Source: Thiothrix sp.
GTDB taxonomy: Bacteria > Pseudomonadota > Gammaproteobacteria > Thiotrichales > Thiotrichaceae
Length of the DNA: 59,571 nt
Direction of reading: 5' to 3'
Assembly: GCF_028714775.1 (NCBI RefSeq)
Contig: NZ_JAQTLS010000024.1
Span: forward strand, 1 to 59,571
In this document: piece by piece, positions 14,718 through 21,082 of the stretch
How positions within the stretch are numbered: position 1 is the first letter of the stretch
How the letters are laid out: each line of letters opens with the position of its first letter
Program-made: the position numbers and the translations under genes
Notes under the pieces: model-generated
Databases searched by the model: none
The model's input: only the letters and a program-made list of their open reading frames with translations
Told to the model about the DNA's origin: nothing

Positions 14718-15068
14718 ATGAGCGAAGTGAAGAAGTTGGGGTTTTACGAAATCGGGCAAGGTAAGCTCGCTTCGGAAGTGCAGGCTCTTTTCGAGCAGGC
14801 GCAGATCGAGGCGAGGGAAAGAAACCAGGGCGTGAGTGTCGAACTCAAGATTTTTGTCGATCCTCCCGAAGCGTCTGATGTTCGCTTCGGCAAGGTATCG
14901 TTCTCGACGCTCCTGAAGGTGCCGCCGCATAAGTCGATGGACTACACCACCGAACTCAAGGATGGCGTTATCATCAATACCGGCGACAGTATGCTCGACC
15001 TTTTGCAGACCGAGCTTGAACTGCCGATGGCTGAAAATACGAGACCTTTTGAAAAGGCGGCGCAATGA
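14718..15068 (+). CDS. protein of unknown function, partner of the DUF2303-like gene
   Basis: 116 residues starting MSEVKKLGFYEIG after CGAAAGGA. Alternating strands and helices, no recognised motif. Its stop overlaps the next start (ATGA), so the two proteins are made together. Similar small genes often precede DUF2303-type genes in phages, but that is recall, not a search result. Confidence 0.5.
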   Translation: MSEVKKLGFYEIGQGKLASEVQALFEQAQIEARERNQGVSVELKIFVDPPEASDVRFGKVSFSTLLKVPPHKSMDYTTELKDGVIINTGDSMLDLLQTELELPMAENTRPFEKAAQ

Positions 15069-15823
15069 GTGACATCAAGGTCGTGGCGGTTGGCAAAGAT
15101 GGCGGCCCGGTGAGGGTCGGGAATGATTTTCATGTATTGGAAGACCATACCAAAGAGACATTCAACACCTGCATCGTATCGGATTTTTTAAGGTATGTGA
15201 AGCTGTCGGAAACGATGCTTTGCCTTTACTATGACGAAAAATATATAAAGGCAATACCCGGCATCTTGGATCATCAAACCGTTCTCGCTGCGGTGTGCGC
15301 CCTCGAAAACTCTCCTTTCCTCAACATTCTTCTTGGGGTGAACGGAAAACCCCTTGGGATCAAAGCCTTTGAGGCGCTCCTTTTCGATCTTCGGAGCTTT
15401 TGGGGTGACGCGAAATGCAAAACGCTTCATGAGAAAAGTAAGAAATTCGTTTTGCAAAAGGTAACGAGCGTGGAGCGCACCGAAGACAACCAAGGAAATT
15501 TCTCATTCATCATGACTCGCAAGGGAGCGAAGGAGAACGAAGCGTTTCCACCGGAGATTTCTTTTAAGGTTCCCGTGTTCTCTTTCTTGCCGGACCTCAT
15601 CGAAATAAAATTCGGCGTTCGCATGGATTATTCCGAGCGCGAGGATTGCGTTGATATTTCCTTCACACTTAGAAATCCGGCAATCGAAGTAGAACTCCGG
15701 GAAAGACAGAAGGAAATCATTGAAGAAGCCCTGTCGGAATACACAGGTAATAAATATTGGGGTTCCCTCGACCTTCACAAGCAGGATAATAGCTGGAAAT
15801 ACCAGAGCAACGGACTGCGATAA
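15065..15823 (+). CDS. DUF2303/YfdQ-like protein (tentative)
   Basis: 252 residues. The early HVLEDHT and FNTCIVSDFLRYVKL segment and length are reminiscent of the phage DUF2303/YfdQ family, whose function is unknown. A C-terminal acidic helix (ELRERQKEIIEEAL) follows. Assignment is weak. Confidence 0.35.
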   Translation: MSDIKVVAVGKDGGPVRVGNDFHVLEDHTKETFNTCIVSDFLRYVKLSETMLCLYYDEKYIKAIPGILDHQTVLAAVCALENSPFLNILLGVNGKPLGIKAFEALLFDLRSFWGDAKCKTLHEKSKKFVLQKVTSVERTEDNQGNFSFIMTRKGAKENEAFPPEISFKVPVFSFLPDLIEIKFGVRMDYSEREDCVDISFTLRNPAIEVELRERQKEIIEEALSEYTGNKYWGSLDLHKQDNSWKYQSNGLR

Positions 15824-15870
15824 AAAATAACCCCCTGGCTCATAATTCGCCTGGGAACTCGCCACGAAAG

Positions 15871-15969
15871 ATGGATGTGTGTGATGATGATGGGGTTAGT
15901 TCTCTGCTACGAAAACGAGATTGCAGGCGGCGGGGGTTTTTACAAGTAAGAAAGGGTAAATATGAATAA
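15871..15969 (+). CDS. possible very small basic protein
   Basis: A 32-residue frame (MDVCDDDGVSSLLRKR) in the 138-base gap between two genes, with GAAAG before the ATG, overlapping the start of the next gene. Composition is not strongly coding-like. It may be spurious; nothing else is seen in this gap. Confidence 0.25.
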   Translation: MDVCDDDGVSSLLRKRDCRRRGFLQVRKGKYE

Positions 15970-16579
15970 AAAAATTAATTTAAAGTTAATTGTCCCTATC
16001 GGCGAAGTCAGGGCAAAGGTTGCCGCAGAACTGGTTGCTTTTAAGAATGAAGTTAAAGATTATGTTGATGAAAAAACGGCATCTTCTAAAGATTCAATTA
16101 ATAAATTAAAACAGACGATTGAAACAATGGTGATTAAGCAAGTGGCCGATTTTGAAGACCACATAGACGACAGGCTTGATAATAATACTAACAAGGCTGA
16201 ACGGGCCAATGATAGGATTGACTCGCTCTATGAATTTTGTGGGAAGGCGAGCCGGTGTAGTGCTAATAATTTTGAGAAGTTTAAAAATAAATTTTTAGCA
16301 TTAGAAGCAAGGGACAAGTGTTTTTTGGAAAAGATAGATGGTGCGTTTATGCCAGCGGATGAAGTTCGATCCAAGATTGCCGAGGAAATGTTTTGTTTCA
16401 AAAAAGAAATCAAAGAGCATATTGATAATAAAATCCTTGATGCTGTTAATGTGGCAATTGATGAATTAAAGAATTTTATAAAGGATGAAGAAAATTTTCA
16501 TCTAAAAACCCATCATCCCCCTAAAAAATCGCTTTGGGAGAAAATTAAAAAGCTATGTCCAAAATCTGCGCGGTGGTAA
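15962..16579 (+). CDS. coiled-coil protein of unknown function
   Basis: 205 residues, AT-rich compared with its neighbours. Two internally related segments begin with EVRAKVAAELVAFKNEVKD (about 14-32) and EVRSKIAEEMFCFKKEIKE (about 136-154), an internal duplication. Long amphipathic helices dominate. It precedes and slightly overlaps the tandem glycosyltransferase gene. No enzymatic motif is visible; a scaffolding or oligomerising role is a guess. Confidence 0.55.
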   Translation: MNKKINLKLIVPIGEVRAKVAAELVAFKNEVKDYVDEKTASSKDSINKLKQTIETMVIKQVADFEDHIDDRLDNNTNKAERANDRIDSLYEFCGKASRCSANNFEKFKNKFLALEARDKCFLEKIDGAFMPADEVRSKIAEEMFCFKKEIKEHIDNKILDAVNVAIDELKNFIKDEENFHLKTHHPPKKSLWEKIKKLCPKSARW

Positions 16580-18312
16580 TTACTTTTCGGGGCGACGAAT
16601 TCGTAATCGAATCTCTCCGCTCCATTCTGTTTCACGTGGAACATGCGGTTTTCGTACATTCGGAAGTCGGCTGGAACGGGGAAACCGGAAATACGGTCTA
16701 CCCGAAGCTCCTCAAGGAATTCGGTGAGCAGAACCCGAAGATTCACCACATTATTTTCGACTCCACCGACCAGAACAAGCAGCGGGCGCAGGGAGTCCAA
16801 TGGCTTGAGGAAAAGAATATTCCCTTCGACTACATCATGGTGATCGATACCGACGAAGTTCCCGGCAAAGGCTTTTGGAAAACCATGTTGCCTATCCTGG
16901 ATGAAAACCTGAAGGTGAAGTACCCGGCCCGCGGCTACACGACCGATTGGATTGCCGCGCTCAAAAGTCCGTTCTATTGGGTGTCTCCCAATTCGGATTA
17001 TCACCCCACGGTATTCATCCACCGGGACGCGGCGGGAGAGATCGGGAAAAGCATTCGCGGAATCGACATTCTACGGAAACAGTACGTTCCGGCGCCGCTC
17101 CTGCATTTTACGGCCGTACGCCGGTCCCTCACCGATGTCTGGACCAAGGTAGAGGCGTCCTGCAAGGCCGAGAAGCTCGATACGGTTCCGAAGGCTATCT
17201 GGGTAGCCCAGGTCTGGAATAAGCTGCCCTATGCCCACGACCTGCATTATGCGGCCCAATTTCGGGGTGCGTGGAAAGGTTGCCGGGAAGTCGGGCTGGA
17301 AGAGCTGCCCAAGGAACTCCACGAGAACCCTATCGTGAAGGCATGGCTGAAATATCCGAAACCCTTGATCCGGGTCGAGATTAAGAAGCCGGAACAGGTG
17401 GCGAGCAATGCCGATCTTCTACGCAAACACGGCCTGCCGGCGGGGTTCACCCCGGACCACCCGGATTACAAGGCCATGCCATCCAGACGGTATAAGTGGG
17501 CGGCGTATCAGGAAGAATTGCGCCAACTGAGCATGGATGCACCACCGGAGCCGCAAAAACTGGCGATAATGACCATTGTTTCGGGAAATTACCAGTGGTA
17601 TGCGCCGCTGTTCTTGAATCGGGTGAAGAAGGAATTGCCGGGGGTAGAACCGATTATTATTGTGCGAAACGCCGATAAGGATTCGGAATGTGGGCAGTAT
17701 ATTACCGATTCGGGGTTATTGAAATACCCGGACAATGGCTACACAACCGCCGCCCTTCGTTTCGTCTATGAACCACCGAACGCAAAAGATTTCGACGCTG
17801 TTCTCATCACCGACATCGATATGCTGCTCATGGCCGAGGAAACACCGATTATCACGCAACACCTTCGATCTATGGCAAAGAACGGCCTGCGAACTTACGA
17901 CAACTACGTTTCGTCCATCACCGAGGGATATCCGCGCTGTCCGGGGTGCCATTTCGTTACCCGCGAATGGTGGGACATTACGCGCTTGGTCAGGGAGAAA
18001 TACGCCAAAGAACTGATGGAAAAAGGTTCCCCTGCATGGTGGTACGATGAATCACTGATATATAAAATCATCAAGGAATCCGGTCTCCCCGAACCGCCGA
18101 AGCAACCGAATCTTTGGGCTCACCATGGGATACATCTCGGCGATTGGCGGATGCGGGTAAAGAACAAGGAGCGGTATTCACAGGTCAACGGATTCGAGCA
18201 GTCATATATCCGCAAGCTGCTCGCCGACAAGGAATGGATGGACCTCGCGGCTGCGTGCGGGGAACACCTGGAAGGGCTGAAGGAGACAATCGAGCTTTGG
18301 AGGAAAATATGA
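16555..18312 (+). CDS. tandem GT-A glycosyltransferase
   Basis: 585 residues with two glycosyltransferase-like halves. The first (1-270) has a GT2 start (ICAVVITFRGDE) and a DTD metal motif (98-100) in VIDTDEVPGKGF. The second (about 340-560) has LAIMTIVSGNYQWY and a DID motif (~422-424) in LITDIDMLLM. It would transfer sugars from nucleotide donors; the acceptor is unknown. Downstream lie two SAM methyltransferases that could decorate the product. Confidence 0.75.
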   Translation: MSKICAVVITFRGDEFVIESLRSILFHVEHAVFVHSEVGWNGETGNTVYPKLLKEFGEQNPKIHHIIFDSTDQNKQRAQGVQWLEEKNIPFDYIMVIDTDEVPGKGFWKTMLPILDENLKVKYPARGYTTDWIAALKSPFYWVSPNSDYHPTVFIHRDAAGEIGKSIRGIDILRKQYVPAPLLHFTAVRRSLTDVWTKVEASCKAEKLDTVPKAIWVAQVWNKLPYAHDLHYAAQFRGAWKGCREVGLEELPKELHENPIVKAWLKYPKPLIRVEIKKPEQVASNADLLRKHGLPAGFTPDHPDYKAMPSRRYKWAAYQEELRQLSMDAPPEPQKLAIMTIVSGNYQWYAPLFLNRVKKELPGVEPIIIVRNADKDSECGQYITDSGLLKYPDNGYTTAALRFVYEPPNAKDFDAVLITDIDMLLMAEETPIITQHLRSMAKNGLRTYDNYVSSITEGYPRCPGCHFVTREWWDITRLVREKYAKELMEKGSPAWWYDESLIYKIIKESGLPEPPKQPNLWAHHGIHLGDWRMRVKNKERYSQVNGFEQSYIRKLLADKEWMDLAAACGEHLEGLKETIELWRKI

Positions 18313-18431
18313 ACTTCATGAATTCGCATTCCCCGCAGCTTTCCCGGATCCACGGGAACCACATAGGCGGCAAGCATCGGCACGTTTCCAAGAACACGAT
18401 CACCCCTTACGCAATGGGAGCAAGGGCATGA
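18309..18431 (+). CDS. small His/Ser-rich peptide of unknown function
   Basis: 40 residues starting MNFMNSHSPQLSRIHGNH, ATG overlapping the upstream stop and stop overlapping the next start. The double overlap supports translation. Rich in His; no family recognised. Confidence 0.4.
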   Translation: MNFMNSHSPQLSRIHGNHIGGKHRHVSKNTITPYAMGARA

Positions 18432-18991
18432 CCGAAATCCCCGGCGAAGACATTCCCGGCTGGTTCGACTTCGCGGATCTTTACGACCTCATGGTTGAGA
18501 AAGCCGCTCCTGGCGACACCATGGTCGAGGTGGGTGTGTTCCTCGGCCGGAGCCTAGTGTATCTCGCCTCAATAGCCGAAGCGAAAAAGCTAAACATCGT
18601 GGCCGTGGACAACTTTTGCGGGTCCGGCAATAATGAGGACGTTTCCAAGGTGGTGCGGGAACACGGGGGAAGCATTCTCAACGCCTTCACCGAAAACCTC
18701 AAAAGATATGGCATTTATGATCGAGTCACGATCTACGCGGGCGACTCCGCCGGAACGGCAGAGGGGTTTCGGGACGGGTCGTTCCAATTCGTTTTCGTTG
18801 ATGCCGACCATTCTTACGAGGCGGTAAAAAAGGACATCGCCGCGTGGTTGCCTAAAATAAAATCCGGTGGTTACATCGGCGGACACGATTACGCCGAACA
18901 CAGCGAGGGAGTAAAAAAGGCAGTTGATGAAATATTCGGTTCAAATGTGAAGCTGGTTTCTAACCAGTGCTGGCTCGTGGAGGTTGGATGA
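18428..18991 (+). CDS. class I SAM methyltransferase (Methyltransf_24-like) 1
   Basis: 187 residues. VEVGVFLGRSLVYLA (about 37-51) is the SAM-binding glycine loop, AVDNFCG the acidic ribose-binding strand end, and FVFVDADHSYEAVKKDIAAWLP the motif IV region typical of Methyltransf_24 enzymes found with glycosyltransferases and cephalosporin-hydroxylase-like genes. It probably O-methylates a sugar. Coupled by overlaps to both neighbours and related to the next gene. Confidence 0.75.
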   Translation: MTEIPGEDIPGWFDFADLYDLMVEKAAPGDTMVEVGVFLGRSLVYLASIAEAKKLNIVAVDNFCGSGNNEDVSKVVREHGGSILNAFTENLKRYGIYDRVTIYAGDSAGTAEGFRDGSFQFVFVDADHSYEAVKKDIAAWLPKIKSGGYIGGHDYAEHSEGVKKAVDEIFGSNVKLVSNQCWLVEVG

Positions 18992-19530
18992 CTCGCCTCG
19001 AAGAAATGAAAGACCTTCCGCGGGTCGAACTCCCGGCAGATGTCCTCGATGACGGTCATAACCGTATCGCCGGGCTCCTCGATCTCATCCACGACTGTTT
19101 CAACCCCTCTTCTCTTGTCGTGGAGATCGGGACCGGAATGGGAGTATCCACGGAAGTCTTTGCTCTCACCGTAGGCCGCGTAATCACCATAGACCCATAT
19201 TTCCCCGGCAGCGAACGGTGGCGGGATGCGGCCATAAAGGTTTGCAGGCGCTACCCGGACAAAATAACGCAGTGTTTTGACAAGAGCGCAGTGGTTTGCA
19301 GGACGATTCAGAACGGCTCGGTTGACGGTGTTTACATTGACGGTGACCACCATTTTGAGTCGGTGAGAGATGATATTTTACGCTGGCTGCCGAAGCTTAA
19401 ACCGGACGGCTGGATGTGCGGGCATGACTATATCGCCCGGCCAAAATATAATTTTGGTATCATCGAAGCGGTGAATGCTTGCTTCGGGAAACCGAGGAAA
19501 GTTTATTCGGATTTCAGTTGGGTAGCGTGA
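18988..19530 (+). CDS. class I SAM methyltransferase (Methyltransf_24-like) 2
   Basis: 180 residues from the ATG overlapping the upstream stop. VVEIGTGMGVSTEVFA, TIDPYFPG and GVYIDGDHHFESVRDDILRWLPKL mirror the motifs of the preceding gene, so the pair arose by duplication or are close relatives. It is likely a sugar O-methyltransferase in the glycan block. It ends the glycan operon, with a short Cys-protein gene following. Confidence 0.75.
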   Translation: MTRLEEMKDLPRVELPADVLDDGHNRIAGLLDLIHDCFNPSSLVVEIGTGMGVSTEVFALTVGRVITIDPYFPGSERWRDAAIKVCRRYPDKITQCFDKSAVVCRTIQNGSVDGVYIDGDHHFESVRDDILRWLPKLKPDGWMCGHDYIARPKYNFGIIEAVNACFGKPRKVYSDFSWVA

Positions 19531-19540
19531 AGGAGCTTCT

Positions 19541-19678
19541 ATGAAATGTGAAAATTGTCAATGGCTCAACCGTGGCAAGACTCCTTTTTTTTCTAATTGC
19601 AGCGGGATTAAACCGGTGGATAGGGAACATGATTGCCCGGCTTATGAAAAGTTTGTGCCGGAGAAAACGAAAGGATAA
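19541..19678 (+). CDS. small four-Cys protein
   Basis: 45 residues starting MKCENCQWLN, preceded by AAGGAG. Two Cys pairs (CENC and, later, single Cys residues in SNCSG and HDCPAYE) match small metal-binding phage proteins. Function unknown. Confidence 0.55.
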   Translation: MKCENCQWLNRGKTPFFSNCSGIKPVDREHDCPAYEKFVPEKTKG

Positions 19679-19681
19679 AAA

Positions 19682-19864
19682 ATGGGACAAGTCTACATCA
19701 ACCAAGGCTCTTCCTCCAACCCGCCGCCGCTGAAAGCACCGGCAGGGAAAAGTTTTCTGCGCATGGAGGAAGAGGAGTACCAGCGAATTTTCGGGCATCC
19801 ATCGCCGGTCGTGGGGCAGCCGGACACCATTGACACCCATCCGGAAGACGATGATGCCGAGTGA
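19682..19864 (+). CDS. small proline-rich protein
   Basis: 60 residues with a proline-rich middle and an acidic end (PEDDDAE). The ATG is three bases after the previous stop, following AAAGGATAAAAA. No family recognised. Confidence 0.5.
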   Translation: MGQVYINQGSSSNPPPLKAPAGKSFLRMEEEEYQRIFGHPSPVVGQPDTIDTHPEDDDAE

Positions 19865-19934
19865 GCGATGGCATACCTACGACGGATATGAATGTTCTTT
19901 ATGCGGTCGGTTGTACTGGATTATGAGAGAATAA
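19854..19934 (+). CDS. very small CxxC protein
   Basis: 26 residues (MPSERWHTYDGYECSLCG...) whose ATG lies inside the end of the preceding gene. The YECSLCGRLYW segment is a single zinc-knuckle-like motif. The stop is just before the promoter of putative RNA 2. Confidence 0.4.
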   Translation: MPSERWHTYDGYECSLCGRLYWIMRE

Positions 19935-19942
19935 AAAATATC

Positions 19943-19971
19943 TTGCAAATTAAATGTTTTTGTGGTATATT
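19943..19971 (+). promoter_or_regulatory. sigma-70 promoter of putative RNA 2
   Basis: -35 TTGCAA (19943-19948), 17-base spacer, -10 TATATT (19966-19971); predicted start near 19978. Confidence 0.65.
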
Positions 19972-19977
19972 GAAGGA

Positions 19978-20114
19978 GTAAAGAGTAAAATAGAGTATCG
20001 CATGTCTTCCGGCGTGCGGGAAAATCGGCCTTCTTTTGCCAACTTCTTCCCTCTACTCGTCCGGAAGCGTGTAGAGTGGAGTGAAAAGATCGGCAAGGAA
20101 GGCCGATTCTTTTT
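19978..20114 (+). ncRNA. putative structured RNA 2 with loop pseudoknot
   Basis: About 137 nt ending in a strong terminator. Outer helix 20023-20033 with 20098-20108 (11 perfect pairs, followed by TCTTTTT), continued by TTGCC/GGCAA (20036-20040 with 20092-20096) and CTCTAC/GTAGAG (20051-20056 with 20071-20076). The apical loop holds CCGGAAG (20061-20067), complementary to CTTCCGG upstream at 20006-20012 and extendable by two more pairs. No good coding frame fits the conserved-looking structure. It is probably a small trans-acting or cis-regulatory RNA. Confidence 0.6.
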
Positions 20115-20250
20115 GTGCCCCGGCAACCCCCGACTGTTAAAGCAAGGGATTTTTCTTTCTGCCCAGGGCTTTCTTTTTCTCTCTCTTTGTTCCGGTGACT
20201 TCTTTCTCTCTCTATTTTCTTGGAAACCAATTTAACAAGAAAGCTATTCA
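20115..20250. other. pyrimidine-rich non-coding stretch
   Basis: Between putative RNA 2 and the 20251 gene the plus strand is dominated by C/T runs with repeated TTTCTTTCT and CTCTCT. I see no promoter, clear hairpin or open frame with a ribosome site; its role is unknown. Confidence 0.5.
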
Positions 20251-20451
20251 ATGGAAGACACCGAAGATAAGAATCAATCTCTTTCCCGTCTTTTCCAACT
20301 CCTGCTCTGGGGAAACTGCATCGACCCGCCGACGTTTTTGACTCTGCTTGATTTCCAGGCATGGGCGACCGGAATGGGATACGACCCCGAATCTTGTGAA
20401 GAGCCGTTTGCCATGTTCGCTGAATTTTTCCCCGAAAGATTACTGCTTTAA
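20251..20451 (+). CDS. small acidic protein of unknown function
   Basis: 66 residues, starting MEDTEDKNQSLSRLF and mostly helical with several aromatic residues. The ribosome site is weak (AAGAAAG). It is flanked on both sides by the two putative RNA units. No family recognised. Confidence 0.5.
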   Translation: MEDTEDKNQSLSRLFQLLLWGNCIDPPTFLTLLDFQAWATGMGYDPESCEEPFAMFAEFFPERLLL

Positions 20452-20460
20452 TTTTTGGTA

Positions 20461-20490
20461 TTGACATTCCCTTGCGTTTAATTATATAAT
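20461..20490 (+). promoter_or_regulatory. consensus sigma-70 promoter of putative RNA 3
   Basis: -35 TTGACA (20461-20466), 18-base spacer, -10 TATAAT (20485-20490); predicted start near 20497. Confidence 0.8.
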
Positions 20491-20496
20491 ATACGC

Positions 20497-20650
20497 AACA
20501 GGTAGTATTTTGTCCTTTTAGCGAAGGGCTAACCATGAATGGGCGGAGGAACGGTATGAACTAACAATGTCAATTATACCAGAAATCCGTCTTCATGGGA
20601 CGGCTTCTTCGCTAAAGGCTCTGCGTGCGCAAACACGTAGGGCCTTTTTT
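20497..20650 (+). ncRNA. putative structured RNA 3 with loop pseudoknot and terminator
   Basis: About 150 nt. A closing helix joins 20514-20526 with 20607-20618 (12 pairs, one bulge). Inside, CCGTC/GACGG (20587-20591 with 20599-20603) holds a seven-base loop TTCATGG, exactly complementary to CCATGAA at 20533-20539. GGTAT/ATACC (20553-20557 with 20576-20580) is a further helix. A terminator hairpin (20618-20629 with 20634-20644, G-U pairs included) is followed by TTTTTT. A short GGAGG-ATG reading frame of two codons lies in it, so a leader role cannot be excluded. Confidence 0.6.
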
Positions 20651-20737
20651 ATTTTGTCAATCATCTCATAGGGGAATGGAATAAAGTTTCCAAAGGTAAG
20701 GCTCTTTCTCCCATCCGTCCGAAGAAGGCGCACAAGT
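20643..20737 (+). pseudogene. relic of the small gene carried in the cassette array
   Basis: This stretch matches, in inverted orientation, the cassette gene at 56403-56570 and its 60-base upstream flank. The homologous part here keeps the upstream TTTTATTTTGTCAAT and the C-terminal codons for EWNKVSKGKALSPIRPKKA but has lost about 120 bases, including the start and the first ~29 codons. The junction falls at a GGAAT present at both deletion ends. The TGA overlaps the next GTG. Confidence 0.75.
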
Positions 20738-20860
20738 GAAGACCAAAAAGAAAAAGAAAAAATACGGCATGGCGCACGGATACGGTCTCGCTCCGATAGG
20801 CCCGCAGATACCAAAAGGCGGGATTCCGGCGAGGGCGCCTGCTCCGGTGGTTGGGCAATG
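20735..20860 (+). CDS. small Lys-rich virion-module protein (GTG start)
   Basis: 41 residues starting at a GTG that overlaps the relic's stop codon. The first nine codons are mostly Lys (KTKKKKKKYG), then a Gly/Pro/Ala-rich tail. Its stop overlaps the next start. Small genes of this kind are common just before portal genes; no function is known. Confidence 0.45.
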
Positions 20861-21082
20861 AAATTCCTTCGCGTCGAATGCTCCTGCCCCGGTAAACCCT
20901 ATCTCGGTGGACACCAGATCGACGCACCGAATTCGAGTCAACACTTCTGTGGATCGTGCAGAACGCTGTGGGAGTTCAGAACCGGGCCGGGCGGGATCAT
21001 CAGTTCAAAGGTCATCAGTTCAAAAAAGAAAAAGCGTATGATACGGTATGAGACTCCGATGGTGGTGAAAATATGCCGGTAA
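20858..21082 (+). CDS. Com-like zinc-finger protein
   Basis: 74 residues with VECSCPGKPY near the start and FCGSCRTLW in the middle, a two-pair zinc finger like the Mu Com family, which binds mRNA to activate translation. The basic tail (SSKKKKRMIRYE) would suit RNA or DNA binding. It overlaps the portal gene by ten bases, so it may affect portal translation; that is inference. Confidence 0.5.
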   Translation: MKFLRVECSCPGKPYLGGHQIDAPNSSQHFCGSCRTLWEFRTGPGGIISSKVISSKKKKRMIRYETPMVVKICR

